Positions 36,301 to 42,164 of a stretch of DNA of 64,000 bases are shown one piece after another. Below the pieces are notes generated by a model. It saw only the letters and a program-made list of their open reading frames with translations, searched no databases and was not told where the DNA came from. Numbering within the stretch: position 1 is the first letter of the stretch; each line of letters opens with the position of its first letter. The translations under genes and the position numbers were made by a program. The stretch is taken from assembly GCF_016924645.1 (NCBI RefSeq), contig NZ_JAFFJV010000002.1, positions 124,001 to 188,000 on the forward strand, read 5' to 3'. Source of the DNA: Rufibacter psychrotolerans (GTDB lineage Bacteria > Bacteroidota > Bacteroidia > Cytophagales > Hymenobacteraceae).

Positions 36301-37047
36301 AAAAGGGTCTATGACCAGGTCTTTGCCCGCGTCATAGGCCCCCACCTGGAAACCAATGCTGTTCTTTCCTTTGAGCGCGAACGCAGAAGTAATGGCCTGT
36401 ACCGCTGTCTTATCCGTGCCCTTCGCTGGCTGGTAGGTATAAGGCGCCTCCTCCTGAATGCTGCCCAGCGGGTGCTTGATTTGCAGGTGTCCTTTGGCAT
36501 CAAGGCTGATGTCGGTGGCTCCTTCGTACTGCATCTGAATGTCTGAGGGCTTTCCGCCCGGGCGCACCACAAATTCGTATTTTACGCCTTCGGGCTTGGC
36601 GTGGAAGACTAAGTCGATGTTAGGGTACACCTCCTGGTACACCAGCTGCTGGTAAGCGGGCACTCCGGTAATGCCCTGCGGACAGTGCGGCAGGTAGTAA
36701 TTGTAGAACTCCCCGGCTTTCTGCTCGCTCAGGATCTTAGTCTGCGCATTGGCATTCACCAAGCGCATCACCACTTGTTGGGTCTTGCCTGTACCGGTAC
36801 TTTCTTTTTGCTGAAAGTGGTACACCACCCGGTCTGGGGTAAAGTACAGCGTAGCCCCGGGCACCGTGGCCGAGTATTCCACCTGTTGCCCCGGACTCCC
36901 CTTCTGGGTCTGAATTTGCCCCCGGTTCTGGATGAAATGAACGGGTTTGGCGGGAGTAGCGGGTTTGTTGGGGGCCGCTTGCAGGCGCAGCACACTTGCT
37001 AGCAAAACGAATAACGCAAGGAAAAATCTGGTAGTAAAGCACTTCAT
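24319..37047 (-). CDS. Giant mosaic surface protein with collagen-like block and T9SS sorting domain
   Basis: A 4,242-residue protein. Start 37047 (MKCFTTRFFLALFVLL) gives a proper signal peptide; 37131 does not. Approximate order: DUF7948-like N-domain 30-245; seven SBBP propeller repeats 250-720 (ATYYGG...DAAGNIYFTG); five PKD/FN3-like module pairs 725-1715 (PSVISGKT...TLTVTP...LSWSAA.NAT.YDVYVW); seven CARDB domains 1716-2665 (ADLEVLN...VKNSG); PPC/IPT-like 2670-2870; Gly-Pro-rich collagen-like block 3218-3345; DUF7619-like domain 3520-3715 (SCDPNEIVGP); Ig and FN3-like domains; type A sorting domain 4156-4242. It is probably a cell-surface adhesin or matrix fibre exported by T9SS. The single frame is intact throughout. 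Confidence 0.93.
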   Translation of the reverse strand: MKCFTTRFFLALFVLLASVLRLQAAPNKPATPAKPVHFIQNRGQIQTQKGSPGQQVEYSATVPGATLYFTPDRVVYHFQQKESTGTGKTQQVVMRLVNANAQTKILSEQKAGEFYNYYLPHCPQGITGVPAYQQLVYQEVYPNIDLVFHAKPEGVKYEFVVRPGGKPSDIQMQYEGATDISLDAKGHLQIKHPLGSIQEEAPYTYQPAKGTDKTAVQAITSAFALKGKNSIGFQVGAYDAGKDLVIDPFATYYGGSMFEEASDVATDAAGNIYFTGKTYSEDFPTKSIGGGYNQTQHGGDFDAFLVKFDKNGALKWATYFGGGSNEEANGLAVDASGNVVVTGYTSSTNLPRLAGGGYEQTALNGSQDAFILKMNANGVRLWSTYYGGDEEEEGTDVAIDGSGDIIVVGRTYSTNFPVQAAAGGYNQATRGGGSNRWNDDAFLLKFNASGVRQWATYYGGANEEVARGVATDQNGNIWVTGTAESGMPLQTLSGAYNQTFAPGSTNGTDAFLLKFSAGGVRQWATYYGGRADDLGERIAVDAANNVLVTGTTYGMAFPLQSLTGAYNQSTFGGESDAFILKFTNSGASTWATYYGGPDEDQGKSIATDKGNNIFVVGSATGTGFPTQSIAGGLNQLQGSADGDQDGYLLKFNASGARQWATYYGAPQEDELRGVATDADGNVIAVGSSYSGDLPVVTNPGGYGQGGRVFTQKVIILQLTGAGRLSTGQTAQTISFEQIQDRENYESVTLNASASSGLPVSYTVSGPAELYDGNFVLLTGFGKVTVTANQSGNSVYAPAPAVERSFCVKVVLPQDLNVEGNNCVGTQTYSAGEVQGAIYKWTVSSGGTIVSATKDEVTVQWARTGKHTLTLTISSDCEPTGKTKAYEVDVVTSPKPGAIANLVPAQNAANLSLPLTFSWGASTNATSYDLYVWPASQTNAPSSPFKYDIEGTSVSVTSGLTVGVSYKWKVVAKSECQTTESAVQTFTLGCTPPAQPSVISGKTEACAGMEVYSVASVNGVTYNWTLSGGGELLAIGNLAMITWKTPGTYTLTVTPVSCGTNGTPRSIQITVTQMAAPGQVSNMKPATGSGNLSLPLNLSWSAAANATLYDVYVWREGATRPFLPVKGDLQTLTTSIKDGEVNIINGVTYNWQVVAKNTCHQTDGPIQTFIINCVAPLQPSVISGKTTVCLEQQEYRVERVEGVTYTWSASDAGIISGSGNAVQVTWTKAGTHTLTVTPSVGCGQSGPARTLQVTVQNVQLPTAITNLQPASGSTNLSLPLNLSWAASTHATQYDVYVWKDGTTRPSSPQASNLTTPSYSLTTGLNYGEVYKWQVVAKNSCFQVESVAQTFTLKCVTPSQPSVITGVSSVCLGVQQTYSVIQVSGISYTWSTGGAGTVSGTGDMVQVTWTKAGTHTLTVTPSAGCGQAGPARTLQVTVQDPPVPGVVSNMKPANGTTNLLVPFDLSWTAAQNATSYDVYLWPDDGKPRPAFPSYDHVTATTVRVTGSIQYGVQYKWQVVARNACKEKEGPVQTLKPSCLPPHKPEAITGVVNVCPGIWKYQVKNSNGATHRWQISGGGTKTEDNEEVTINWTALGTYTVTVTPVSACGAAGESQTLTVVVGNPVTPAAVTSMKPANDMKNVLPSVSLSWAAAANATFYDVYIWPASEATRPSQPFAANVEEPGYTIPPARTLASDVAYKWQVVSRNNCKQTEGPVQTFHTRPLPDLEVLNKSVQATATSGGTIPVSWDVKNTGKAGTSSAQWVDRVYLSNDLDLRADEDELLGTFPQVTYLQPGQSYRQVQEVKLPSTPGTYYLFIITDNQHANCRGDLTGDKCSLDRQIGAHNLHEANEQNNYAYQLINIQTGPTADLEMVSVGVPSEVFNGSTINVSYKVFNKGEASALGKKTYASGVIPQTQVLGGRGARLGATAHCYDHYWQDGIYLSADKNFSPETDIYLGASFVSLKSTTQKNACGDFAGIPLPTKKDYALVTPVTLPVDKLGKYYVFVVAADKDGVDEGSRLSNNVMASGEINIKLTPPPNLEVSALTVQNTGVAGKEATFSWTVKNSGASAPRATENVWHDHLYISKESTFDKATSISLGKFYHTAGPDFVGNKGSYTQTKSIRLPDGISGTYYAYLITDEDNKVFEHTFTSDNQKRSDKQINISVGSYADLEVLNIDMPDEVTAGREFKIKYQVKNSGTGKPTGVYQDQTSYSSTTTWDPTKSLKTQNYDGQPEPKQTQNREMIVRAPYAIGDAYFFVQTDFSGKVYENNEENNLKTYGKKVTVKYAPLEPDLKVTDFTAPPVAQAGTTIKLDWKVSNIGSGSPEVSTWSDAVYLSKDRTLDAGDKVLFSKYFRSGGLNPRLSYDATYSTEVPKGLSGTYYLIVLTDPDKLVTNDPDRKNNLEIKEITLSTAPPADLVVTKIEAPAEAYAGQYLKVKFTVKNQGQGVASSKYPDLAYWRDAVWLGLDPALASKATSQTLGSSQKTGPLAKGDSYTDSIEVQIPTYLNGEYYLFVRADNQDMVFEHDKEENNLSVAIPVKITTAPPADLIVEKVNLTPSVYLGENLQAAYTVKNVGTVPAVGNLRNSAFLSADGNLNPASDVLLNYGETRINLEPGKSFSGTLMAPVPGLLPANYQGILLTNSSNAVAENNLNNNQKTGDAPVNVKIKTLFLNVPEIAPLKLNDQLFYQVAVTADQDLLLTLNSDQEYGLNEVYVAYNRIPTAANFDFKYSDLNRPNQKVLIPQTKAGNYYVLVRASSGFSGSQNVTLLAKSLPFSIMGITPNRMGQGRVTGTLQGAGFRPGIQVTLKAGNGTTAATAQVVKMVNSMELQLRWNLTNTPKGIYDVVATNPNNQQQVLAKGVTVEEIKPYTVDYVPQAPNVLRRGKGGLYTFSFRNTSNVDIPVLHGNFTLLDEADVTVEKVEGRFLTGSDWPIAPGIPNTDYTVVGGTKEIPFITRNVAPGEKLTIAINVGLQDFRLNRFPLTVKLFAYSQSTLMLNLSEQIEVTRRAILAEPQLLKADQVDGLLSLAGNQRKYGEAVMATLIANGLLTSADTTGFDYTCPTCGPLNGPSPQPEAQESEVVAFNYDPGASPGSIIMPTATFAPGQDYLWEINKYNGSAGADPGWDLIKINGRLNITATAQNPFVIRVSSLDYDNYPSYLAGWYPAVDKCWPIAVAEGGITGFAENKFAIDTSRFVAHNYTYKGKFSLRVTGNTLYLCFTAYVPKPGEQGVPGAPGGWGEAGSPGGQGGPGTGTVSPGAGGPGGAGGPNGGAGGPGGKGGPAGTTGPGGPGGPGGPGGPGGGQGGGGGEGGEGPQGPGPEGPTGPTGPVGPEQPSSPPGTPPGTPPHRRPTSRPKGPGSYRYSKSYIPDWPQQQPQNPEETEPPTTPKQCNETLFSEDDCKKGLDFLSQMAKVRTGASDPYSGVIGSVSTATSDCYTSAVIGGIGDAVNTTLGIVKGGPTPLVVTSGLLNAGKFGLSLYSCSLPDGDRKRDVQFVIDLIGCFNSSSALELGINAAACFGKLFFCTDIVASCDPNEIVGPVGYGPNRMVGTTVPMGYKVSYENDSTLASAPAQRVRVTVPLDEELNPLSFRLGSFGFGPFTFNVPADVASYQTTLALADSVGYNVEVTAGVDVLENEAFWVLQTIDPATGLPPADPLKGFLPKNNASGAGEGFVTYTVLPKSAAATGDTIHARGSIVFDTNDPIITNRAQNILDAMAPASKVANLPAIVEASTAVAVTIQDEAKGSGVQSYDLYVSENGGAFTLLKAKLTPSEAYAFTGQPGRTYCFFSIGRDNVGNQEAMKFTGEACLLVKGNDNTRKVAVLQPNGGEQYCPGSPIKVTWGSQGVQNVNVFYSTNGGQSFQSIATNQAATGSINWTVPAAFTASDNVVIKVEDAANTNVKDVSDKTFTVGITTPVNAGADQTVCQNQAAFALGGFSPEGGKWAGNGVSATGTFDPATAGVGTHTLTYTVQVNGCTATATKKVTVTAASPVTLAAIAPVAETAAPFALTGGSPAGGTYTGMGVVNGTFHPALVGTGTFTITYTVNGDCGASASRTIAVNPVIQAPTTLAAEGITSTQIALTWADNTTSETGVVVERANAQNGPFTVVATLPANTTAYTDNGLVAKTTYYYRVKAINATNAQSEYSAVANATTKNSITGSPYGLGNAFVKLYPNPTRDKAQVEYTSSKGSQKVTIILYNAVGTPILEKEVKVQNGSFKAELDLSDLASGAYFMRLIDKDQIFYNKVVRQ
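27024..27395 (-). repeat. Collagen-like Gly-X-Y coding block inside the giant gene
   Basis: About 125 residues rich in Gly and Pro, with runs of G-x-y triplets such as GGPGGKGGPAGTTGPGGPG and GPEGPTGPTGPVGP. It is flanked by a proline/arginine linker (PPGTPPGTPPHRRPTSRP). The DNA is a low-complexity GC-rich tract, which produces long spurious Pro-rich frames on the other strand. Confidence 0.85.
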
Positions 37048-37404
37048 GGGCAGGTAGAGCTGAAGGTAGGTTACAGGAAGTAGTTGCATTGGGAGAGGCA
37101 GGAATGATGCGGAGCTAAGCAGGTGAGGCAACGGGGTACTCGCAGGGACGGCTTACCGCTCACCAGAGTCGCCGTAGATTGGCTTGTCTGAAAAAACAAC
37201 CCTGCGTTGCCCCCATTTTGGCCAGCTTCTTAGAGGAAACATCATACTTGTCTAGAGATGATAGACAAGGCGAAAGCTAAAATCCCCCATAAGTTTTATA
37301 AAAAATTAAAATAATTTTAAAAGCATGAAAGAGGGGTGGCGCTTCAGTAAGGGAGAAATGGGCTACTTACTGGACTTGATGAGAAGTCTGTGGTATGGTC
37401 TGCA

Positions 37405-37440
37405 GTTTCGGGGCTGTTTTCCAGAAACGGCTCCAAAACC
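37405..37440. repeat. Dispersed palindrome family A, copy 12
   Basis: GTTTCGGGGCTG on the left and GGCTCCAAAACC on the right. Confidence 0.75.
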
Positions 37441-37573
37441 GCCTCACGGATGAAATTTCTTCAAGCTTGAGAAAGGAAGATGGGTAAAGGCAGGAGGTGG
37501 TGTTGCAATCCCTAAAGGTTTTTCAGGAGCTTGTGTTTGCTAACTTTCTCTGAGCAGTGCAGAGAACGACGAA

Positions 37574-37611
37574 GCTGTTTTTAGCCAATTTTCCACAAAC
37601 CAGGCTTAAAA
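37574..37611. repeat. Dispersed palindrome family A, copy 13
   Basis: GCTGTTTTTAGCC on the left and CAGGCTTAAAATGG on the right; weaker pairing. It is about 70 nt past the rfbC stop, beyond its terminator. Confidence 0.6.
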
Positions 37612-37618
37612 TGGATGG

Positions 37619-37654
37619 AAAATAAAAAAAGCCTCTGCAGCTGGGCAGAGGCTT
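37619..37654 (-). terminator. Terminator of rfbC
   Basis: Stem AAGCCTCTGC (37629-37638) with 37645-37654. On the minus strand it is followed by a T7 run. Confidence 0.85.
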
Positions 37655-37678
37655 CCGGTTTATAGGCCGAATTCTCAA

Positions 37679-38221
37679 TTAGAAAGGAGAATCAAACCCT
37701 TCCAGCGTAGGAAGGATTTCATCTTTCTCAGACACCAAAGGCGTCTCAATTCCCCAATCAATGGCTAAGGCCGGATCATTCCACAGCAGACCACCCTCTG
37801 ACTCTTTGTGATAGTAGTTGCTGCACTTGTACTGGAAAATGGTGCCTTCTTCCAGGGCGACAAACCCATGCGCGAAGCCTACCGGAATAAAAAAGGAATT
37901 GCGCTTCTCAGCGTCTAAGATGCAAGTCACGTGCTGCCCATAAGTGGGAGAATCTTTGCGGATGTCTACCGCCACGTCCAGCGCTCTGCCCACGGTCACG
38001 CTCACCAGTTTGGCCTGAGCGAAAGGTGGTCTCTGGAAATGCAGTCCGCGCACCACGCCTTTTTTGGAGATGGACAGGTTATCCTGGACAAAGGTCTCGG
38101 TGACACCGGCTTCGGCGAACAGTTTCGCGCTGAAGGTTTCCAGGAAAGCTCCGCGGTCATCGGCAAAAATTCTGGGTGTGATTTCCACTATCCCCGCAAT
38201 TGGGTAGTTCTTTACTTGCAT
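37679..38221 (-). CDS. rfbC: dTDP-4-dehydrorhamnose 3,5-epimerase
   Basis: A 180-residue cupin enzyme that makes dTDP-4-keto-L-rhamnose from the 6-deoxy-4-keto-D-glucose form, for surface polysaccharide synthesis. The catalytic His is H61 in VRGLHFQ and the catalytic Tyr is Y131 in IFQYKCSNYY. The family segment DDRGAFLETF is near the N-terminus. The start is 8 nt after the stop of the upstream glycosyltransferase, so the two are an operon. The remaining rhamnose genes (rfbA, B, D) are not in the window. Confidence 0.95.
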   Translation of the reverse strand: MQVKNYPIAGIVEITPRIFADDRGAFLETFSAKLFAEAGVTETFVQDNLSISKKGVVRGLHFQRPPFAQAKLVSVTVGRALDVAVDIRKDSPTYGQHVTCILDAEKRNSFFIPVGFAHGFVALEEGTIFQYKCSNYYHKESEGGLLWNDPALAIDWGIETPLVSEKDEILPTLEGFDSPF

Positions 38222-38229
38222 AGGATCTG

Positions 38230-39357
38230 TTATTTTATCTTTCTGGCTACTTTTCCGGTAGCACCTTCTATGGCCGCAAAATAGCGGTCAATGACAAACT
38301 TTTCATCAAATTTTTCTTCGGCCAGCCGGCGGCTCTTCTGGCCCATGTTCTGGAGTTCTTGGTCAGAAAGCAGATAGACTTGCTCCATTTTGGCAGCCAG
38401 ATCGGCGCCGTTGCGTACCTCGCAGAGATAGCCGTTGTAGCCGTCTATTACGGTTTCTTTGCAGCCGGGCACGTTGGTCGTCACAATGGGTTTCCCCATG
38501 GCCGCAGCTTCTAGCAGGGTGCGCGGGGTTCCTTCGCGGTAAGAGGGCAGCACCACGCAGTCGGCGCCATGCACTACGCTGGCCACGTCATCTGAGGTGC
38601 CCAGGTACTCCAGCCAGCCTTCGTTGGCCCATTGCTCCACCAGCGTCCGTTTAATGCCAATGTTACCTTCCTCGTCAATAGCCCCCAACAATTGAATGCG
38701 CAGATCGGGGTACTTGGCTTTCAGGATTTTGCTGGCCTCCACGTACTCCACCAGACCTTTCTCATAAAGCGCCCGGGAAACCATCAGGAACACGAAAGGC
38801 TCGCGGCGTTGGAAAGCGGCGGGTTGGTATTTTTGGGTGTTGATGCCCGAGCCGGGAATAACTTCGGTAATGGAGTCACGCACCAGTTTTCGGTCTAAAA
38901 AGAGAGCCTGATCATCGGAGTTCTGGAAGAAGACTTTGTCCGGGAACTGAAAAGAGAACCGGTACAGCGCCATGGCAATCTTGGACACCAGGTTCTGCAC
39001 AATGAACACCGTTCCCAAGCCCGACACGTTGTTGATGGTAGGAATGCCCGCCAGTTTGGCCGCAATGGAGCCGTAGATGTTGGGTTTGATGGTGTATTGC
39101 AAGATCACATCGGGCTGCACGCTTTTGTAGGCCTTCAGGAATTTGCGCACCAACAGCATGTCTTTGATGGGGTTGGTGCCTTTGCTTTCCATGGGCAGCG
39201 GCACAAATTTACATCCTTCGGCTACCAGCTTGGCGGAATACGCATCTTCCGGGGCTATGGCCACCACCTCATGCCCGGCCGCCATGAGGGCTTTGACCAG
39301 ACTCAATCTAAAATTGAAGATATTCCAGGACTTATTAATAACAATGGCAATGCGCAT
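38230..39357 (-). CDS. Glycosyltransferase family 4 protein
   Basis: A 375-residue GT-B enzyme. Start 39357 (MRIAIVINKSWNIFNFRLSL) is chosen because it begins the Rossmann domain directly. The C-terminal half has VLPSYREGTPRTLLEAAAMGKPIVTT, the classic GT4 donor-binding segment. The N-terminal domain resembles PglA/bacillosamine-type GalNAc transferases. It probably adds a sugar to a lipid-linked glycan, working with rfbC downstream. Donor and acceptor are unknown. Confidence 0.9.
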   Translation of the reverse strand: MRIAIVINKSWNIFNFRLSLVKALMAAGHEVVAIAPEDAYSAKLVAEGCKFVPLPMESKGTNPIKDMLLVRKFLKAYKSVQPDVILQYTIKPNIYGSIAAKLAGIPTINNVSGLGTVFIVQNLVSKIAMALYRFSFQFPDKVFFQNSDDQALFLDRKLVRDSITEVIPGSGINTQKYQPAAFQRREPFVFLMVSRALYEKGLVEYVEASKILKAKYPDLRIQLLGAIDEEGNIGIKRTLVEQWANEGWLEYLGTSDDVASVVHGADCVVLPSYREGTPRTLLEAAAMGKPIVTTNVPGCKETVIDGYNGYLCEVRNGADLAAKMEQVYLLSDQELQNMGQKSRRLAEEKFDEKFVIDRYFAAIEGATGKVARKIK

Positions 39358-39378
39358 GGGGCAGTATAAAGCAAAAGA

Positions 39379-39405
39379 CAAAGATAGCAGCAGATTTGGC
39401 AGCAA
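39379..39405 (-). promoter_or_regulatory. Possible promoter of the glycosyltransferase/rfbC operon
   Basis: TATCTTTG (39379-39386) lies 22 nt upstream of the ATG, with TTG (39403-39405) 16 nt further as a weak -33. Confidence 0.4.
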
Positions 39406-39504
39406 CCTGCTCCTTTGGGCAGAAACTGTTTTGGTTTGTCGGTTTTCAGGGCCATTGTGCTTACTTTGCGCCCAAACCCACCTTCGGTTTGCCGTTTCAC
39501 CTGT

Positions 39505-40203
39505 ATGACCACCGCTTTCCTACATATCCACGTTCTGGTAGTAATCCTATTCCTGCTCCTGTTGCTGGCGAAGGCGTTTCTGCTGTTCTTCAACCAGCAT
39601 GACCACCTGAACAGGGTGCGCTCCTCTACCAAAATGCTGGACATTGTCTTCGGGACGCTTACCTTGGTCAGCGGGGGCTACCTGGCGCTCAGCTACAACG
39701 GCCCGCTCCCTAACTGGCTCCTGGTGAAAGTGGTGCTGGTGCTGGCGGCCATTCCCCTTTCCATTGTGGGCCTTAAGCGGCACAGCAAAGTCCTGACGGC
39801 CACGGGCGTGCTGCTCTTTTTGTACGTCTACGGCATAGCCGAAACCAAAAGCCTGAAAATACGTGCTGATAAAGGGGAAGCAGTAGCCGTGTCTCCGGGC
39901 GGAAAAGTGGGCACCGCCTCACCGGACCCGGAGAAAGCCAGCCACCCTATTCTGTCTCAACTGGAGGGAACGCAACTGGAAAACGCCAAGGCCATCTACA
40001 ACAACCTGTGCGCCAATTGCCACGGTGAGGACGGCCAGAAAGGCGCCAGCGGGGCGGTCAACCTGCAGCTGAGCCGCTTGAACGTGGAGGGCCGCCGGGA
40101 AGTGATTGCCAACGGGCGCGGGCTTATGCCGGGCTTCGGCTCCCAATTGTCGGAGCAAGAGATCGAAGCCCTGGCGCTCTACTCCACTTTGCTTAAAAAG
40201 TAA
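39505..40203 (+). CDS. Membrane c-type cytochrome with SirB-like N-terminal domain
   Basis: A 232-residue protein. Start 39505 is used because it precedes the first TM segment directly. The N-terminal half has about four TM segments (HVLVVILFLLLLLAKAF, MLDIVFGTLTLVSGGYL, LLVKVVLVLAAIPLSIVGL and LTATGVLLFLYVYG), as in SirB/DUF420-type membrane proteins. The C-terminal periplasmic domain contains the haem site CANCH (C169, C172, H173) and GRGLMPGF, which may give the Met ligand. It probably passes electrons in the envelope. hflX begins 9 nt downstream, so the two are co-transcribed, although no functional link is evident. Confidence 0.9.
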   Translation: MTTAFLHIHVLVVILFLLLLLAKAFLLFFNQHDHLNRVRSSTKMLDIVFGTLTLVSGGYLALSYNGPLPNWLLVKVVLVLAAIPLSIVGLKRHSKVLTATGVLLFLYVYGIAETKSLKIRADKGEAVAVSPGGKVGTASPDPEKASHPILSQLEGTQLENAKAIYNNLCANCHGEDGQKGASGAVNLQLSRLNVEGRREVIANGRGLMPGFGSQLSEQEIEALALYSTLLKK

Positions 40204-40212
40204 CCGAACTAC

Positions 40213-41412
40213 ATGAAAAACCAACTCCATATTACGGCCAAGGAACAGGAAACCGCTGTTTTGGTAGCCGTCCCAGAATACCGCCAGTCAGACGAGAAAA
40301 CCAAGGAGTACCTGGACGAACTCGCGTTCCTCACCGAGACCGTAGGCGCCAGAACCCTCAAGCGCTTCACCCAGAAACTGGACAAACCCGACTCCAAAAC
40401 CTACGTGGGCAAGGGCAAGCTGGAGGAAATTGTGGCCTACGTGAAAGAACACAACGTAGACATGGTCATTTTTGACGATGATCTCACGCCTTCGCAGGTG
40501 CGCAACCTGGAGCGCGAGCTGGGCGTGAAAATCATTGACCGCAGCTTGCTCATCCTGGACATCTTCGCGCTGCGCGCCCAGACGGCCACGGCCCGCGCCC
40601 AAGTGGAAATGGCCCAGTACCAGTACCTGCTGCCCCGCCTGACCAATCTCTGGACCCACTTATCGCGGCAACGGGGCGGGGGCGTGGCCATGCGTGGTCC
40701 CGGGGAAACCGAGATTGAGACCGATAGACGGATTGTGCGCGACAAGATCTCTTTGCTCAAAGAGAAGCTGGAGAAATTTGAGCGGCAGAACTTTGAGCAG
40801 CGCAAATCCCGTGCGGGTATTGTGCGCGTGTCTCTGGTGGGGTACACCAACGTGGGCAAATCTACCATCATGAACCTGCTGGCCAAGGCCGATGTCTTCG
40901 CCGAGAACAAGCTCTTCGCTACGGTAGACGCCACGGTGCGCAAGATCGTGATTGACAACATTCCGTTCCTGCTCTCAGACACGGTAGGATTCATCCGGAA
41001 ACTGCCCACCAAACTCATTGAAAGCTTCAAGTCCACGCTGGACGAGATTCGGGAGTCTGACCTGCTGCTGCACGTGGTAGACGTGTCGCACCCTTCGTTT
41101 GAGGAGCACATTGCCGTGGTGAACGATACGCTCAAAGACATTCAGTCCGCCGAGAAGCCCGTTATCCTGGTCTTCAACAAAACCGACCTGTATCTGGAGA
41201 AGCGCGAGCAGGAACTGAAGGAAGACCACCCAGACGCCCTGCCCGACATCAACGAACTGAGGTCTTCTTACCTGGCCAAGCAGCACACGCCGGCCATTTT
41301 CATCTCGGCCACCAACCGCAGCAACATTGAGGAACTGCGCCAGGTGCTGCTGGAGCAGGTGTCTAAAATCCATTTTGAGCGCTACCCCAACAATGCGCCG
41401 CCAGTAGAATAA
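40213..41412 (+). CDS. hflX: Ribosome-associated GTPase HflX
   Basis: A 399-residue GTPase that splits stalled or hibernating 70S ribosomes. The N-terminal HflX domain (residues 1-195, with TYVGKGKLEE and FDDDLTPSQVRNLE) contains the glycine-rich RGGGVAMRGPGETEIETDRR region. The G domain has G1 GYTNVGKST (G210-T218), G3 DTVGFIRKLP and G4 FNKTD. All motifs are intact. It is preceded by the cytochrome gene at 9 nt and followed by a near-perfect family A palindrome 7 nt after its stop. Confidence 0.96.
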   Translation: MKNQLHITAKEQETAVLVAVPEYRQSDEKTKEYLDELAFLTETVGARTLKRFTQKLDKPDSKTYVGKGKLEEIVAYVKEHNVDMVIFDDDLTPSQVRNLERELGVKIIDRSLLILDIFALRAQTATARAQVEMAQYQYLLPRLTNLWTHLSRQRGGGVAMRGPGETEIETDRRIVRDKISLLKEKLEKFERQNFEQRKSRAGIVRVSLVGYTNVGKSTIMNLLAKADVFAENKLFATVDATVRKIVIDNIPFLLSDTVGFIRKLPTKLIESFKSTLDEIRESDLLLHVVDVSHPSFEEHIAVVNDTLKDIQSAEKPVILVFNKTDLYLEKREQELKEDHPDALPDINELRSSYLAKQHTPAIFISATNRSNIEELRQVLLEQVSKIHFERYPNNAPPVE

Positions 41413-41419
41413 CCCACCT

Positions 41420-41457
41420 GTTTCGGGCCTGTTTTCTGGAAAACAGGCCCGAAATGC
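41420..41457. repeat. Dispersed palindrome family A, copy 14 (best-formed)
   Basis: Arms TTTCGGGCCTGTTTTC (41421-41436) and its exact complement to 41454 make a 16-bp perfect stem with a TG loop. It starts 7 nt after the hflX stop and has no T-run. Confidence 0.9.
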
Positions 41458-41571
41458 TTGCATTCCCCGCGGGTGCGGCCCTCCCGCCCCAGGATGGGGC
41501 ATCCCTCCAGAATTCAATCAGAAACCCTGCCGCCCGGGCTTGCCAAAGCACAACAATTTATGGGCGTATGC

Positions 41572-41622
41572 AGTAAAGATGAAAGCCACAGTTGTGCATC
41601 AGCTGTGGCTTTCATCTTTACT
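41572..41622. promoter_or_regulatory. 20-bp perfect hairpin just upstream of sixA
   Basis: Arms 41572-41591 and 41603-41622 (begins AGTAAAGATGAAAGCC) surround an 11-nt loop and end 9 nt before the sixA ATG. No T-run follows. It may be an hflX terminator lacking a U-tract, or a leader structure controlling sixA/ppk1. Confidence 0.7.
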
Positions 41623-41631
41623 GGATGCTCT

Positions 41632-42129
41632 ATGAAAACGCTATATCTGTTACGACACGCCAAATCCAGCTGGGACTACGAGGAACTGAGCGACCATGAC
41701 CGCCCCCTGAGCAAGCGGGGCCGCAGCGACGCCCCCCTGATTGGGCAGGAACTGGCCGAGCGCAAAATAAAACTAGACATGGTCATCTCCAGCTCGGCGG
41801 TCAGGGCCATCACCACCGCCACGCTCATTGCCAAGGAACTGGATTTCCCCCTGGACAAGATTGGGGTGCAGGAAGAACTCTATCATATTGCCACCGACGA
41901 CCTCCTGATCTTTATTCAGGCCTTGCCCGAGGAGTACGACCACGTGATGCTGGTGGGGCACAATCCTACCTTTACCGAGATCGCCAACCAGCTGATCCAG
42001 GAGAAGAGCATTGTCAACATCCCCACCGCGGGCATTGTGGGCATCAGCTTTGACTGCGGCTACTGGGGCGAGATCTCGCCCAACAACTCCAAGCTCCTTT
42101 TCTTCGATTTCCCTAAAAACTATCGTTAA
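41632..42129 (+). CDS. sixA: Histidine phosphatase SixA
   Basis: A 165-residue phosphoglycerate-mutase-like phosphatase. The start at 41632 places the catalytic RHA motif at the N-terminus (MKTLYLLRHAKSSWDYEE). The second histidine is in LVGHNPTFTE, and SSSAVRAITTA supplies the conserved arginine. SixA proteins dephosphorylate phosphohistidine on HPt or phosphotransferase domains. ppk1 begins 35 nt downstream, so they are probably one transcript. Whether it acts on PPK1 phosphohistidine is speculation. Confidence 0.92.
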   Translation: MKTLYLLRHAKSSWDYEELSDHDRPLSKRGRSDAPLIGQELAERKIKLDMVISSSAVRAITTATLIAKELDFPLDKIGVQEELYHIATDDLLIFIQALPEEYDHVMLVGHNPTFTEIANQLIQEKSIVNIPTAGIVGISFDCGYWGEISPNNSKLLFFDFPKNYR

Positions 42130-42164
42130 CGCGTGCCCGCGCGGCCACGCACAACTTCACCTGA

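Larger units (their letters stand above)
37048..37678. other. Upstream region of the giant gene
   Basis: About 630 bases with no gene. It holds an 8-bp inverted repeat (CTTGTCTA/TAGACAAG, 37247-37269) that could be an operator, an AT-rich stretch (37290-37325), two family A palindromes and the rfbC terminator. No exact TAnnTTTG box was found on the minus strand; TAGCTTTC near 37275 is one base off. Confidence 0.55.

Noticed and set aside
39428..39460. A possible extra family A palindrome.
   Set aside because: Only the left part (CTGTTTTGG) resembles the element; the right arm does not pair.
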